Source: Oceanimonas sp. GK1
GTDB lineage: Bacteria; Pseudomonadota; Gammaproteobacteria; Enterobacterales; Aeromonadaceae
Direction of reading: 5' to 3'
NCBI RefSeq assembly: GCF_000243075.1
Contig: NC_016745.1
Coordinates: 1,567,001 to 1,631,000 of the forward strand
DNA length: 64,000 nucleotides
Under the pieces are notes generated by a model that did no database searches, had not been told where the DNA came from, and worked only from the letters and a program-made list of their open reading frames with translations. Below are positions 12,271-22,237 of the stretch, one piece after another. Numbering within the stretch: the stretch's first letter is position 1; each line of letters begins with the position of its first letter. The position numbers and the translations under genes were made by a program.

Positions 12271-12275
12271 GCTTG

Positions 12276-12321
12276 GTGAGGAGAGAAGGGGGAGAGGGGC
12301 AATGCTCTCTTCTCTCCTCAC
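12276..12321. repeat. Long perfect hairpin after glmM
   Basis: A 13-bp perfect inverted repeat (12276-12288 GTGAGGAGAGAAG with 12309-12321) encloses a 20-nt purine-rich loop. It begins with the GTGAGGA heptamer seen in the arrays at 615 and 31748. It could be a terminator but has no T-run. Confidence 0.6.
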
Positions 12322-12399
12322 AGCCCACGACAAAAACGGTTGTTGAATCATCGCTTTGCCGGCTTTTTATGCACTTGGATAATTTTTTTAAAATTGCGC

Positions 12400-12428
12400 T
12401 TGTATCCCGCAGGGGCTGTCGCTAGTAT
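12400..12428 (+). promoter_or_regulatory. Probable sigma-70 promoter of secG
   Basis: TTGTAT at 12400-12405 and TAGTAT at 12423-12428 are separated by 17 bp, about 60 bp before the secG start. The match is moderate. Confidence 0.5.
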
Positions 12429-12488
12429 TAGCCCCGCTCCCAAGGGCAGACCGCCCCGGGACGCAAGCGCCAACCAAAGGTAGCGAAA

Positions 12489-12824
12489 ATGTACGAGATT
12501 CTTTTGGTGGTGTACCTGCTTATCGCGCTGGCCCTGATTGGCCTGGTGCTGATACAGCAAGGAAAAGGCGCTGACATGGGCGCCTCCTTTGGAGCGGGTG
12601 CATCCAATACGGTATTTGGATCCAGCGGGTCGGGCAACTTCCTGACCAGAACGACCACACTGTTGGCCGCCGGATTCTTTGTAGTAAGCCTGGTGCTGGG
12701 TAATCTTTCTACCCACAGCACCAAGCAGAGCAGCGAGTGGGAAGACCTTTCGGTTCCCGAAGTGGTTGAAGCTCCTGTTCAGGGTGACGTGCCGGTGACC
12801 AACGGCAGCGACGTACCCAATTAA
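12489..12824 (+). CDS. secG: Protein-export membrane protein SecG
   Basis: Small accessory subunit of the SecYEG translocon. The protein is 111 residues with two membrane segments (about 3-23 and 54-74) joined by the conserved loop GKGADMGASFGAGASNTVFG. The hydrophilic C-terminal tail is acidic. It is followed directly by tRNA-Leu(GAG), as in E. coli. Confidence 0.97.
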   Translation: MYEILLVVYLLIALALIGLVLIQQGKGADMGASFGAGASNTVFGSSGSGNFLTRTTTLLAAGFFVVSLVLGNLSTHSTKQSSEWEDLSVPEVVEAPVQGDVPVTNGSDVPN

Positions 12825-12830
12825 AGTTTT

Positions 12831-12917
12831 GCCGAGGTGGTGGAATTGGTAGACACGCTATCTTGAGGGGGTAGTGCCCGTATGGGCGTGCGGGTTCAAG
12901 TCCCGCTCTCGGCACCA
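12831..12917 (+). tRNA. leuU: tRNA-Leu(GAG)
   Basis: An 87-nt class II tRNA with an encoded CCA end. The acceptor arm GCCGAGG pairs with CTCGGC near the 3' end, the anticodon loop reads CTTGAGG with anticodon GAG, the long variable arm is TGCCCGTATGGGCG and the T-loop is GGTTCAAGTCC. It is close to E. coli leuU and lies in the same place, after secG. Confidence 0.97.
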
Positions 12918-12930
12918 ATTTATAGACAGG

Positions 12931-12959
12931 TTGAGAATTGAACTCAATTTGACTATAAT
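12931..12959 (+). promoter_or_regulatory. Sigma-70 promoter of metY and the nusA-infB operon
   Basis: TTGAGA (12931-12936), a 17-bp spacer and a perfect TATAAT (12954-12959) lie 16 bp before the tRNA-Met start. Confidence 0.85.
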
Positions 12960-12975
12960 CTCGCACGATTTCGGA

Positions 12976-13052
<77 letters not shown>

Positions 13053-13119
13053 ATTTCACGTTCATCGTCTGCTCACGATGAATGGTCGCTGCGAGGCGAC
13101 AATCAGGGTCCAGGTGAAT

Positions 13120-13149
13120 AGCCCCGATTTGAACATCGGGGCTTTTTGT
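13120..13149 (+). terminator. Terminator 1 in the metY-rimP leader
   Basis: AGCCCCGAT (13120-13128) pairs with ATCGGGGCT (13135-13143), followed by TTTTTGTT. Confidence 0.88.
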
Positions 13150-13191
13150 TATCTGAACTTTGGCACCGGCATGGCCGATGCAACTATTACT

Positions 13192-13217
13192 GGGCTGCGA
13201 GCCCTTTTTTTGTTTTT
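13192..13217 (+). terminator. Terminator 2 or attenuator in the metY-rimP leader
   Basis: GGGCT (13192-13196) pairs with AGCCC (13200-13204) and is followed directly by seven T residues. It is the second terminator between metY and rimP, so transcription of the operon must read through both. Confidence 0.75.
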
Positions 13218-13231
13218 GAAGGGGGGTAGCT

Positions 13232-13690
13232 TTGGCTACATTGGAACAACGATTGACCGAAATGCTCAGTGAGCCGGTAGCGGCACTGGGCTTTGAACTG
13301 CTGGGGCTCGAGTTTGTTCGCGCCGGCCGGCACTCGACCCTGCGCCTGTACATCGATCATGAAAACGGCATCGATGTGAATGACTGCGCGGAAGTCAGCC
13401 GGCAGGTCAGTGCCGTGCTGGATGTGGAAGATCCCATTTCCACCGAGTATGATCTGGAAGTCTCATCCCCGGGGCTCGCACGACCTCTGTTCAAACCGGC
13501 CCACTACCAGGCCATCATCGGTCAGGAAGCCGAGCTGGCGCTGCGCATGGCTGTGAACAACCGCCGCAAACTCAAGGGCATTGTGGTGTCGGCCGATGAC
13601 ACCATGGTCCGGCTGGAGGTGAATGGCCAGGAATTTCCTGTGGCCTACGCCAACATTCAAAAAGCAAATCTGGTTCCGAACTTTGACTGA
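13232..13690 (+). CDS. rimP: Ribosome maturation factor RimP
   Basis: Needed for maturation of the 30S subunit. The protein is 152 residues from a TTG start at 13232, chosen because a strong AGGGGGGT site (about 13220-13227) precedes it and the family usually begins MATLEQRL. The [12 protein letters not shown] motif at the end of the first domain is diagnostic; the C-terminal Sm-like domain follows. It is the first protein of the nusA operon. Confidence 0.96.
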   Translation: MATLEQRLTEMLSEPVAALGFELLGLEFVRAGRHSTLRLYIDHENGIDVNDCAEVSRQVSAVLDVEDPISTEYDLEVSSPGLARPLFKPAHYQAIIGQEAELALRMAVNNRRKLKGIVVSADDTMVRLEVNGQEFPVAYANIQKANLVPNFD

Positions 13691-13704
13691 CGAGGCCATC
13701 GGAC

Positions 13705-15207
13705 ATGAATAAAGAAATATTGCTGGTTGTAGACGCCGTTTCCAACGAAAAGGCGGTGCCTCGCGAAAAAATCTTTGAGGCGCTGGAAACCGCGCTGGCC
13801 ACCGCCACCAAGAAAAAATACGACGGCGACATCGAGGTACGGGTAGCCATCGACCGCAAAAGCGGCGATTTCGATACCTTCCGTCGCTGGCAGGTGGTGG
13901 CGGATCAGGAATCCCTGACCAACCCCTACCGGGAAATCACCCTGGAAGCGGCCCAGATCGACGAACCCGAGATTGAAGTCGGCGATTATGTCGAGGATCA
14001 AATCGAATCCATTACCTTTGACCGCATCACCACCCAGACCGCCAAGCAGGTGATCGTGCAGAAGGTGCGCGAAGCCGAGCGCATGCAGGTGGTGGAGCAG
14101 TTCCAGGATCAGGAAGGCGAGATCATCACCGGTGTGGTGAAAAAGGCCACCCGCGACAACGTGATCCTGGATCTGGGCAACAACGCCGAGGCGGTGATCT
14201 TCCGCGAAGATCTGCTGCCGCGCGAGTCGTTCCGCTCCGGTGACCGGGTGCGCGGTCTGCTCTATGCAGTCCGTCCCGAAGCCCGTGGCGCCCAGCTGTT
14301 CGTCAGCCGCTCCAATCCCGAGTTCCTGAAAGAGCTGTTCCGCATTGAAGTGCCGGAAATCGGCGAGGAAATCATTGAAATCATGGCCGCCGCCCGGGAT
14401 CCGGGCAGCCGGGCCAAGATTGCGGTCAAGACCAACGACCGCCGCATCGATCCCATCGGTGCCTGTGTGGGCATGCGTGGCGCCCGGGTGCAGGCGGTGT
14501 CCGGCGAGCTCGGTGGCGAGCGGGTGGACATCGTGCTGTGGGACGACAACCCGGCCCAGTTCGTGATCAATGCCATGGCCCCGGCGGATGTGGCGTCCAT
14601 TATCGTGGACGAAGATGCCCACTCCATGGACATCGCGGTGGAAGCCGGCAACCTGGCCCAGGCCATCGGTCGCAATGGTCAGAACGTGCGTCTGGCGTCC
14701 CAGCTCACCGGCTGGGAGCTGAACGTGATGACGGTGGAAGACCTGCAGCAGAAGCACCAGGCCGAGAATGACAAGATCATCACCCTGTTCGTGGACAACC
14801 TGGACATCGACGATGACTTTGCTGCTCTGCTGGTGGGTGAAGGCTTCTCCACCCTGGAAGAAATCGCCTACGTACCGGTTAGCGAACTGCTGAGTGTGGA
14901 AGGCCTGGACGAAGACACCGTCGAGGAATTGCGCAGCCGGGCCAAGGATGCGCTGACCACCAAGGCGCTGGCCCAGGAAGAGTCTTTTGAAGGGGTAGAG
15001 CCGGCAGAGGATCTGCTGGGGCTGTCCGGCATGACCCGCGAGCTGGCCTATCAGCTGGCCGCCCGCGGTGTTTCGAATCTGGAAGAGCTGGCAGAACAGG
15101 GCATTGACGACCTGGACGGTATTGACGGTCTGGATGAGGCCCAGGCGGGCGAACTCATCATGGCTGCCCGTAACATCTGCTGGTTCGGAGAGCAGAACGA
15201 AGATTAA
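13705..15207 (+). CDS. nusA: Transcription termination/antitermination factor NusA
   Basis: RNA polymerase-binding factor controlling pausing, termination and rRNA antitermination. The protein is 500 residues. The N-terminal domain opens [16 protein letters not shown], an S1 domain follows ([21 protein letters not shown]), then two KH domains ([33 protein letters not shown]) and two acidic repeats at the C-terminus. Length and domain order match E. coli. Confidence 0.98.
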   Translation: MNKEILLVVDAVSNEKAVPREKIFEALETALATATKKKYDGDIEVRVAIDRKSGDFDTFRRWQVVADQESLTNPYREITLEAAQIDEPEIEVGDYVEDQIESITFDRITTQTAKQVIVQKVREAERMQVVEQFQDQEGEIITGVVKKATRDNVILDLGNNAEAVIFREDLLPRESFRSGDRVRGLLYAVRPEARGAQLFVSRSNPEFLKELFRIEVPEIGEEIIEIMAAARDPGSRAKIAVKTNDRRIDPIGACVGMRGARVQAVSGELGGERVDIVLWDDNPAQFVINAMAPADVASIIVDEDAHSMDIAVEAGNLAQAIGRNGQNVRLASQLTGWELNVMTVEDLQQKHQAENDKIITLFVDNLDIDDDFAALLVGEGFSTLEEIAYVPVSELLSVEGLDEDTVEELRSRAKDALTTKALAQEESFEGVEPAEDLLGLSGMTRELAYQLAARGVSNLEELAEQGIDDLDGIDGLDEAQAGELIMAARNICWFGEQNED

Positions 15208-15226
15208 GATCATCGGAGGTAAATGA

Positions 15227-17938
15227 ATGGCAGAAGTATCATTGACGCAACTTGCCAGTGACATCGACACGCCGGTTGATCGTCTGATCCAGCAGTTTCG
15301 TGAAGCGGGCATGGAGAAATCCGGCAACGACACCGTTTCCGAAACTGAAAAGGCCGCCCTGCTTGCTTATCTCAAAAAGCAGCATGGCGCCAATGACGAT
15401 AATGAACCCAAACGGATGACCCTGCAGCGCAAGACCATCAGCACCCTGAGTGTTCAGGGGGCCGGCGGCAAGAACAAGGCAGTGCAGGTTGAAGTGCGCA
15501 AAAAGCGCACTTACGTAAGACGTGACGCGCTGGAAGAACAGCAGCGGGAAGCAGAAGAAAAGGCGCGCCAGGAAGCCGAGGCTCAGGCGCGCCGCGAGGC
15601 CGAAGAACAGGCCCAACGAGAAGCAGCAGAACAAGCCAAGCGTGAGGCGGAAGAAAAAGCCAAGCGCGAAGCGGAAGAAAAAGCCAAGCGTGAAGCGGAA
15701 CACCAAGCCCGTCAGGCTCAGCTGCAAGCTCAGAAAAACACCGAGCAGGGGGCAGCCAAGCCCCAGAGCAAAGAGCAGAAAAAGGCGGACGAAATGGCCA
15801 AGCGCGAAGCGGAAAACCTGAAGAAACAGCGCGAAGAGGAAGCTCTGCGCAAAGCCGAGCTGGAAGCCCAGCAAAAGGCGGAAGAAGTACGCCGGCTGGC
15901 AGAAGAAAACGAGAAGCGCTGGGCCGAAGAAGCGGCCAAAAAGCCGGAAGACGCCGATTATCACGTCACCACCAACCAGCACGCTCGTGCCGCGGAAGAC
16001 GAAGCCGACCAGAGCGAGGAGCAAAAAGCCCGTCGCACCGGTGGCAAGAAGCGCAAGGGTGGCAAGTCGAAGGAAGACCGTGAAGATCGGGAAAGCCGTG
16101 CCGAGCGTCAGCGCAAGGGCAAGCGTGCCAAGGTGATGACGCCCAAGTCCATGAAGCACGGCTTCCAGAAGCCGGCCCAGCCGGTGAGCCGCGACGTGGA
16201 AATCGGTGAAACCATCACCGTGGCCGAGCTGGCCAACCGTATGGCGGTCAAGGGCACTGAAGTCATCAAGGCGATGATGAAGATGGGCGCCATGGTCACC
16301 ATCAACCAGGTGATCGACCAGGAAACCGCCCAGCTGGTGGCCGAGGAAATGGGTCACAAGGTAGTGCTGCGCCGGGAAAACGAACTGGAAGAGCGGGTGC
16401 TGTCCGACCGTGACACCGACGCCGAACGCAAGTCCCGCGCCCCGGTGGTGACCATCATGGGTCACGTTGACCACGGCAAGACCTCGACCCTCGACTACAT
16501 CCGTCGTACCAAGGTGGCCTCCGGCGAAGCGGGTGGCATTACCCAGCATATCGGTGCCTACCATGTAGAAACCGACAACGGCATGATCACCTTCCTGGAT
16601 ACGCCGGGACACGCGGCCTTTACCTCCATGCGGGCCCGCGGTGCCAAGGCCACCGACATCGTGGTACTGGTGGTGGCGGCCGATGACGGCGTCATGCCGC
16701 AAACCATTGAAGCCATTCAGCACGCCAAGGCGGCGGAAGTCCCGCTGATCGTGGCGGTGAACAAGATGGACAAGCCGGAAGCGGATCCGGATCGGGTCAA
16801 GAGCGAACTGTCCCAGCACGGCGTGATGTCGGAAGAGTGGGGCGGCGAGAACATCTTCGTTCATATCTCCGCCAAGACTGGTGACGGCATCGACGAGCTG
16901 CTGGAAGCCATTCTGCTGCAGGCCGAGGTACTGGAACTGACCGCGGTATACGATGCCATGGCTTCCGGCGTGGTGATCGAATCCCGTCTCGACAAGGGCC
17001 GTGGCCCGGTAGCCACCGTGCTGGTTCAGGACGGCACCCTGCATCAGGGCGACATCGTACTGTGCGGTCTGGAATACGGCCGGGTCCGCGCTATGAAGGA
17101 CGAACTGGGCCGCGAAGTAAAATCCGCCGGTCCGTCCATTCCGGTAGAGATTCTGGGTCTGTCCGGCGTGCCGACCGCCGGTGACGAAGCCACCGTGGTA
17201 CGGGACGAGAAAAAGGCCCGGGAAGTGGCGCTGTACCGCCAGGGCAAGTTCCGCGAAGTCAAGCTGGCCCGCCAGCAGAAGGCCAAGCTGGAGAACATGT
17301 TTGCCAACATGAGCGAAGGCGAGGTGGCCGAGGTCAACCTGGTGCTGAAGGCGGACGTACAGGGCTCCATCGAGGCGATCTCCGACTCGCTGATGAAGCT
17401 GTCCACCGACGAAGTGAAGGTGAAGATCGTGGGCTCCGGCGTGGGTGGCATTACTGAGACCGACGCCAGCCTGGCAGCGGCCTCCAACGCCATCATTCTG
17501 GGCTTCAACGTGCGTGCCGATGCTTCTGCCCGCAAGATGATCGAAGCGGAAGACATCGATCTGCGCTACTACAGTGTGATCTATGAACTGCTGGACGAAG
17601 TGAAGCAGGCCATGACCGGCATGCTGGCTCCCGAGTTCAAGCAGGAGATCATTGGTCTGGCCCAGGTGCGTGACGTGTTCCGCTCGCCCAAATTTGGCGC
17701 CATCGCCGGCTGTATGGTCACCGAGGGCGTGGTCAAGCGCAGCAACCCGATCCGCGTACTGCGCGACAACGTGGTGATTTACGAAGGCGAGCTGGAATCC
17801 CTGCGTCGCTTCAAGGATGACGTTCAGGAAGTGCGTAACGGCATGGAATGCGGCATCGGCGTGAAGAACTACAACGACGTACGTGTGGGCGACCAGATCG
17901 AGGTATACCAGATTGTGGAAGTACAGCGCACCCTGTAA
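15227..17938 (+). CDS. infB: Translation initiation factor IF-2
   Basis: GTPase that brings fMet-tRNA to the 30S subunit and promotes subunit joining. The protein is 903 residues. A short N-terminal helical domain is followed by a long charged coiled region (about 95-270) with many KREAEEKA-type repeats. The G domain has [17 protein letters not shown] and NKMDKPEA. Domains II-IV follow, ending at QIVEVQRTL. The charged repeat region makes replication slippage likely and length variation between strains is expected there. Confidence 0.98.
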   Translation: MAEVSLTQLASDIDTPVDRLIQQFREAGMEKSGNDTVSETEKAALLAYLKKQHGANDDNEPKRMTLQRKTISTLSVQGAGGKNKAVQVEVRKKRTYVRRDALEEQQREAEEKARQEAEAQARREAEEQAQREAAEQAKREAEEKAKREAEEKAKREAEHQARQAQLQAQKNTEQGAAKPQSKEQKKADEMAKREAENLKKQREEEALRKAELEAQQKAEEVRRLAEENEKRWAEEAAKKPEDADYHVTTNQHARAAEDEADQSEEQKARRTGGKKRKGGKSKEDREDRESRAERQRKGKRAKVMTPKSMKHGFQKPAQPVSRDVEIGETITVAELANRMAVKGTEVIKAMMKMGAMVTINQVIDQETAQLVAEEMGHKVVLRRENELEERVLSDRDTDAERKSRAPVVTIMGHVDHGKTSTLDYIRRTKVASGEAGGITQHIGAYHVETDNGMITFLDTPGHAAFTSMRARGAKATDIVVLVVAADDGVMPQTIEAIQHAKAAEVPLIVAVNKMDKPEADPDRVKSELSQHGVMSEEWGGENIFVHISAKTGDGIDELLEAILLQAEVLELTAVYDAMASGVVIESRLDKGRGPVATVLVQDGTLHQGDIVLCGLEYGRVRAMKDELGREVKSAGPSIPVEILGLSGVPTAGDEATVVRDEKKAREVALYRQGKFREVKLARQQKAKLENMFANMSEGEVAEVNLVLKADVQGSIEAISDSLMKLSTDEVKVKIVGSGVGGITETDASLAAASNAIILGFNVRADASARKMIEAEDIDLRYYSVIYELLDEVKQAMTGMLAPEFKQEIIGLAQVRDVFRSPKFGAIAGCMVTEGVVKRSNPIRVLRDNVVIYEGELESLRRFKDDVQEVRNGMECGIGVKNYNDVRVGDQIEVYQIVEVQRTL

Positions 17939-17974
17939 GGCCGCCGTGAACCACGTCTGAACACAGTAATCAAC

Positions 17975-17999
17975 GGGGGCCTCTGGGGCCCCCTTTGTC
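17975..17999 (+). terminator. Hairpin between infB and rbfA
   Basis: GGGGGCC (17975-17981) pairs with GGCCCCC (17987-17993) before a weak TTTGTCTT. It may be a partial terminator or a processing site within the operon. Confidence 0.55.
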
Positions 18000-18011
18000 T
18001 TGGAAAAAGCA

Positions 18012-18416
18012 ATGGCCAGAGAATTCAGCCGTACCCGCCGGGTAGGTCAGGAACTGCAAAAAGAAGTCGCGGTGATCCTGCAGCGGGAAATCAAAGACGA
18101 ACGCCTGGGCATGGTCACCGTGTCCGGGGTGGAAGTGTCCCGGGACCTCAACTATGCCAAGGTCTTTGTGACCTTTCTCGACAACGACGCCGAGCGGGTG
18201 GAGCAGGGCATGGAAGCCCTGAAGGACGCCAGCGGTTATATCCGCAGTCTGGTGGCCAAGGCCATGCGCCTGCGGGTGACCCCCGAGCTGCGCTTTGTGT
18301 ACGACCAGAGTCTGGTGGAAGGCATGCGCATCTCCACCCTGGTGTCGAGCACGGTGGAAGAAGACAAGCGCCGCAGCGCCGGCCGTCATGACGAAGACGA
18401 GAAGGAGCAGGACTGA
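18012..18416 (+). CDS. rbfA: 30S ribosome-binding factor RbfA
   Basis: KH-fold protein needed for 16S rRNA 5' end processing and cold adaptation. The protein is 134 residues from ATG 18012 ([19 protein letters not shown]). The conserved [20 protein letters not shown] segment is present, and the acidic, charged C-terminus is usual. The truB ATG follows with a one-base gap. Confidence 0.97.
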   Translation: MAREFSRTRRVGQELQKEVAVILQREIKDERLGMVTVSGVEVSRDLNYAKVFVTFLDNDAERVEQGMEALKDASGYIRSLVAKAMRLRVTPELRFVYDQSLVEGMRISTLVSSTVEEDKRRSAGRHDEDEKEQD

Positions 18417-18417
18417 G

Positions 18418-19353
18418 ATGGGCCGTCAGCGACGTTTTCGCGGCCGTGAGGTAGACGGCATTCTGCTGCTCGACAAGCCGGCGGGCATCACCTCCAACGA
18501 TGCGCTGCAGCAGGTCAAGCGCATCTATGCCGCCGCCAAGGCCGGCCACACCGGCGCCCTGGATCCCCTGGCCACCGGTATGCTGCCGATCTGCCTGGGT
18601 GAGGCCACCAAGTTCTCCCAGTTCCTGCTCGATGCCGATAAACGCTACCGGGTGATCGCCAAGCTGGGCGAGCGCACCGACACCAGCGACGCCGATGGCG
18701 AAGTGGTGGAAACCCGGCCGGTGAAGGTATCTGCCGGCGAGCTGATTGACGCCCTGGATCATTTCCGCGGCGACATCATGCAGATCCCGTCCATGTACTC
18801 GGCGCTCAAGTACCAGGGCAAGCCCCTGTACCAGTACGCCCGGGAAGGCATTGACGTGCCCCGGGAAGCCCGGCCGATCACGGTGTTTGAGCTCACGCTC
18901 ATTCGCTTTGAAGGGGACGAGGTGGAGTTGGAAATCCACTGTAGCAAGGGCACCTACATTCGCACCATTGTCGACGACCTGGGTGAACGGCTGGGCTGCG
19001 GTGCCCACGTCACCATGCTGCGCCGGCTGGCGGTGGCCGGTTACCCGGCGGAGCGCATGCTGACCCTGGAGCAGTTGCAGTGCATTCTCGACAACTGCAA
19101 GGCTAACGACATTTCTCCCCGACTGGAGCTGGATCCACTGCTGCTGCCGATGGACACCGCGGTGCAGAGCCTGCCCGAGGTGAACCTGTCGGAGCTGGTG
19201 GCCGGCTACCTGCTGCACGGCCAGGCGGTACAGGTAGCGGGTGCGCCCCTCGAGGGCTTTGTGCGCATGACGGTAGGGGAAGACCACCGCTTTGTCGGCG
19301 TCGGTGAAATCGACGACGACGGCAAGGTGGCGCCGCGCCGGCTGGTGCGCTGA
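18418..19353 (+). CDS. truB: tRNA pseudouridine(55) synthase TruB
   Basis: Makes the universal pseudouridine 55 in the tRNA T-loop and helps tRNA folding. The protein is 311 residues from ATG 18418 ([20 protein letters not shown]). The catalytic motif [16 protein letters not shown] has its Asp at residue 49. The frame is open for 41 codons upstream, but that stretch is the rbfA gene in another frame. Confidence 0.97.
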   Translation: MGRQRRFRGREVDGILLLDKPAGITSNDALQQVKRIYAAAKAGHTGALDPLATGMLPICLGEATKFSQFLLDADKRYRVIAKLGERTDTSDADGEVVETRPVKVSAGELIDALDHFRGDIMQIPSMYSALKYQGKPLYQYAREGIDVPREARPITVFELTLIRFEGDEVELEIHCSKGTYIRTIVDDLGERLGCGAHVTMLRRLAVAGYPAERMLTLEQLQCILDNCKANDISPRLELDPLLLPMDTAVQSLPEVNLSELVAGYLLHGQAVQVAGAPLEGFVRMTVGEDHRFVGVGEIDDDGKVAPRRLVR

Positions 19354-19371
19354 CACGGGCGCATTTTCAGG

Positions 19372-19399
19372 TTGCCAAGTGCGGCGTTGCTGGTAGAAT
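19372..19399 (+). promoter_or_regulatory. Probable rpsO promoter
   Basis: TTGCCA (19372-19377) and TAGAAT (19394-19399) are spaced 16 bp apart in the truB-rpsO gap, where E. coli also has the strong rpsO promoter. Confidence 0.65.
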
Positions 19400-19466
19400 G
19401 CCGTGCTTCCTTCCGGCTGAATTAGTGATCGGCTGGAATTCATTCATGTTATTTGGAGTAGACACA

Positions 19467-19736
19467 ATGTCACTAAATGCTGAAACCAAAGCCCAGATCG
19501 TTGCCGAATTCGCCCGTGGCGAAGGCGACACCGGCTCTCCCGAAGTGCAGGTAGCTCTGCTGAGCGCCCAGATCAACCACCTGCAGGGCCATTTCAAGCA
19601 GCACATCCATGATCACCACAGCCGTCGCGGCCTGCTGCGCATGGTATCCCAGCGTCGCAGCCTGCTGGACTACCTGAAGCGCAAGGACGTAGAGCGCTAT
19701 CGTGCCCTGATCGAAAAGCTGGGCCTGCGTCGTTAA
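19467..19736 (+). CDS. rpsO: 30S ribosomal protein S15
   Basis: An 89-residue 16S rRNA-binding primary assembly protein. ATG 19467 is preceded by TTGGAG; the open frame 23 codons upstream is not used by the family. The conserved [20 protein letters not shown] and [15 protein letters not shown] segments are present. In most gammaproteobacteria pnp follows within a few hundred bases; here about 9.8 kb intervene. Confidence 0.98.
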   Translation: MSLNAETKAQIVAEFARGEGDTGSPEVQVALLSAQINHLQGHFKQHIHDHHSRRGLLRMVSQRRSLLDYLKRKDVERYRALIEKLGLRR

Positions 19737-19755
19737 TCGACTCCAAAGCCTTGTT

Positions 19756-19783
19756 AAAAAGGGAGCTTCGGCTCCCTTTTTGT
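19756..19783 (+). terminator. Rho-independent terminator after rpsO
   Basis: AAAAAGGGAGC (19756-19766) pairs with GCTCCCTTTTT (19771-19781) around a TTCG tetraloop. It is a strong bidirectional-type terminator. The accessory insertion begins about 45 bp after it. Confidence 0.93.
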
Positions 19784-19826
19784 TTGCCTGTTCTGTAGGC
19801 CGGGGGTTATGCGCGGCAAATGCGAC

Positions 19827-19858
19827 CGAAATGTTGGGACTTGTCCCAACCTACCAAC
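19827..19858. repeat. 32-bp direct repeat, left copy, flanking the Wadjet operon
   Basis: Identical over 32 bases to 26682-26713. It contains a perfect 8-bp inverted repeat, GTTGGGAC (19833-19840) and GTCCCAAC (19843-19850), separated by TT. The rest of the segment to the jetA start (19859-20009) has no gene and no promoter that I can name with confidence. Confidence 0.9.
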
Positions 19859-20009
19859 TGTAAGTCAAGCAAGGCGGACTGTAGTAGCCAAGGCTGGGAG
19901 GAACAGCGCGAATCCCAGAATATTGAGCGCCCTTCACTGATTCACCTGCTGGATACCCCTGGCGACATGGAGTAGCCTGAAGCCACCTTACTGAGAGGCA
20001 GGGCTTTCC

Positions 20010-21509
20010 ATGGATGAAACGGCATTACAACGCACTCAGAAATATGTGTCTGCCCGCAGGCAAAATCCGGCCTGGGTGTTGCTGGCTTCGCGTCGAGCAC
20101 CGCTTATCCTGGGGTGTTTGAGTAGTCTGTTTGAACAGGCTGATGATGGTATCGCTGAAGAAGACGCTCTGCAGGCGCTTTCAAGCATGCTGGCTGAATA
20201 TGCAGTCCAGGATGAATATGAAATCGAACCGGATAATACCCGCCTGCAAGCCGGACGGGATCTGCGCGAATGGATTAAGCGTGGCCTGGTGATTGAACGT
20301 GCTCAACGCCTGTATGCAACAGATGCGCTGGGTGCTGCCATCCGCTTTATTGATTCACTCGATAACCGCATCATGACTTCCACTGCTTCGCGCCTTTCTG
20401 TGGTGCAGCGTGAAATTGAAAATCTTGAAATGGGTTTGAACCCAAACCCCGCCAGTCGTATTGCCTCCCTTGAATCCCGTATTCAGCAGTTGCAGCAAGA
20501 GCTGAAGGCCGCGCAATCCGGTGATATTCCTGTACTGAGTGAGGCGGAAGCCGTGGAGCGTATTCGTGAAGTGTATGGCCTGGCCACGGCGTTGCGCACC
20601 GATTTTCGCCGTGTCGAGGACTCCTGGCGCGAGGCGGACCGTAACTTGCGCCAGTCGATTATGTCGGAACAACTGCATCGTGGTGAGATTGTCGATCACC
20701 TTCTGGATGGTCAGGAGGCGCTGCTTCATACCGCCGAGGGCCGGGTGTTCGACAGTTTTCAGCAGCAGCTACGCCAAAGCAGTGAACTGGATCGAATGCG
20801 TGATCGCTTACGCCTGATCTTAAGCCACCCTTCAGCGAATAAAGCGCTTGAACCGAACCAAAGCAAAAACCTTCGCTGGTTGCCGTCTCGTTTGGTCAAA
20901 GAGAGTCAGGCTGTGCTCCAGGCGCGGGCGCGCAGTGAGCGGGATGTGAAAGGCTTCCTCAAAACCGGCCTGGCGGCAGAACATCACAGGGTTGGCCAGC
21001 TCTTGAATGAGATTATGAATCAGGCGCTGGAGCTGGACTGGCAGCCTCGCGCCAACCGCCGTGAGCCTGTACCTTTGCCACCTGTGGGCGTGGCGCTGGC
21101 GAAAACGCCATTGCCGGAGCGACTGCGTTTTAAAGCGATTGAAAATATCGATCAGCAAGCCCTGGATCTTTCTCGACATCGGGCTGATTTGAGTGATCTT
21201 GATGCGGAGTTCTGGGATGCGCTCAATGGCCTTGATCGTGAAACCCTGATCCGGGAGACGCTCCAGCTTCTTGCTGAGCAGGGTAAGCCTTTGACGCTGG
21301 TGGAAATTGCTCAACACCTGCCACCAGAACATGATCTGGAAACCTTCGCGCTCTGGTTGGGTATGGCCAGAGAAGCTGGTGTTGAGATAGATCTGAGTCA
21401 GCCGCAGGAGTTTGAAGTTTTGGATGAAGACCAGCGTCGCTGGCTGTTTTCATTGCCGTATCTGACGTTGAGTTCGCAGGACGTCAGCGATATCGACTGG
21501 GAGTTTTGA
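20010..21509 (+). CDS. jetA: Wadjet protein JetA (DUF3375; kleisin-type MksF)
   Basis: A 499-residue member of the DUF3375 family, the kleisin-like subunit of the Wadjet (JetABCD/MksBEFG) condensin-type system that restricts plasmids. It opens MDETALQRTQKYVSARRQNPAW. A winged-helix-like N-terminal region comes first, a coiled coil with Q/E-rich heptads covers about residues 125-185, and a second helical domain ends ...DVSDIDWEF. It is the first gene of a tight four-gene operon. GC is lower than in neighbouring housekeeping genes. The identification rests on family features and operon order. Confidence 0.88.
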   Translation: MDETALQRTQKYVSARRQNPAWVLLASRRAPLILGCLSSLFEQADDGIAEEDALQALSSMLAEYAVQDEYEIEPDNTRLQAGRDLREWIKRGLVIERAQRLYATDALGAAIRFIDSLDNRIMTSTASRLSVVQREIENLEMGLNPNPASRIASLESRIQQLQQELKAAQSGDIPVLSEAEAVERIREVYGLATALRTDFRRVEDSWREADRNLRQSIMSEQLHRGEIVDHLLDGQEALLHTAEGRVFDSFQQQLRQSSELDRMRDRLRLILSHPSANKALEPNQSKNLRWLPSRLVKESQAVLQARARSERDVKGFLKTGLAAEHHRVGQLLNEIMNQALELDWQPRANRREPVPLPPVGVALAKTPLPERLRFKAIENIDQQALDLSRHRADLSDLDAEFWDALNGLDRETLIRETLQLLAEQGKPLTLVEIAQHLPPEHDLETFALWLGMAREAGVEIDLSQPQEFEVLDEDQRRWLFSLPYLTLSSQDVSDIDWEF

Positions 21510-21511
21510 CC

Positions 21512-22237
21512 ATGAATGGAGTTTTTGACCGCATTACCCAGGCATTCGCTGACGAAGAACCTCAGGTCACGCCAGATGTTGAAGCGGCGGGTGAAAATGA
21601 ACTGCCAGACCAGCATCAAGAGTCAGAACGCACGCCTGCCCGGTTACGCGAAGTGTCTCAGGATCTGCTGCGCTTTGGCCTGCTCGAAGAGCGCCAGAAG
21701 CCGAATTTTTACAAGGTTGCTGTACGTGAACTGGATGAGCTGAACCGAATCCTTGAACCGCTGGATCTGTTTGCCGCTGTTGATGATGTTCGTGGTCTGG
21801 TGTTTCTTAAAGTGCTTAAGGCTGATGAGAACGCGGATGTTGAAGAGGAGTGGTCGCATCCCCTTGTGCGCAAGCAGCGTCTGAATCTGGAGCAATCGCT
21901 GTTGCTGGCCATTTTGCGCCAGTACTTTGTTGCCCATGAGCAGGAAGCGGGCACGGGTGCCACTCAGGCGTTGGTCGCGGTCGACGAGCTGATTCCGCAG
22001 ATGCAGGTTTATCTGGGTGATCAGGGCAGTGAATCACAGGAACGAAGCCGCATTTTAGAACTGCTCAACCAGCTTAAAGAACATGGTGTGGTGACGGCAC
22101 CAGATAAAGATGAACGGGTGATGATACGCCCGGTGATTGCGCATCTGGCAAACCCGGAAAACCTCACCGCTCTGCTGCACTGGCTGCGCGAGCGTGCTCA
22201 GAATGAGTGTGATACCCACAAGGAGCGGGAGCAATGA
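21512..22237 (+). CDS. jetB: Wadjet protein JetB (DUF4194; KITE-type MksE)
   Basis: A 241-residue DUF4194-family protein, the KITE subunit with tandem winged helices that bridges the JetA kleisin and DNA. The ATG at 21512 lies 2 nt after the jetA stop; a TTG at 21506 would overlap it. The N-terminus is acidic and probably disordered (about 1-45). A winged-helix core follows, with RLREVSQDLLRFGLLEERQKPNFY. The stop overlaps the jetC ATG (ATGA). Confidence 0.87.
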   Translation: MNGVFDRITQAFADEEPQVTPDVEAAGENELPDQHQESERTPARLREVSQDLLRFGLLEERQKPNFYKVAVRELDELNRILEPLDLFAAVDDVRGLVFLKVLKADENADVEEEWSHPLVRKQRLNLEQSLLLAILRQYFVAHEQEAGTGATQALVAVDELIPQMQVYLGDQGSESQERSRILELLNQLKEHGVVTAPDKDERVMIRPVIAHLANPENLTALLHWLRERAQNECDTHKEREQ

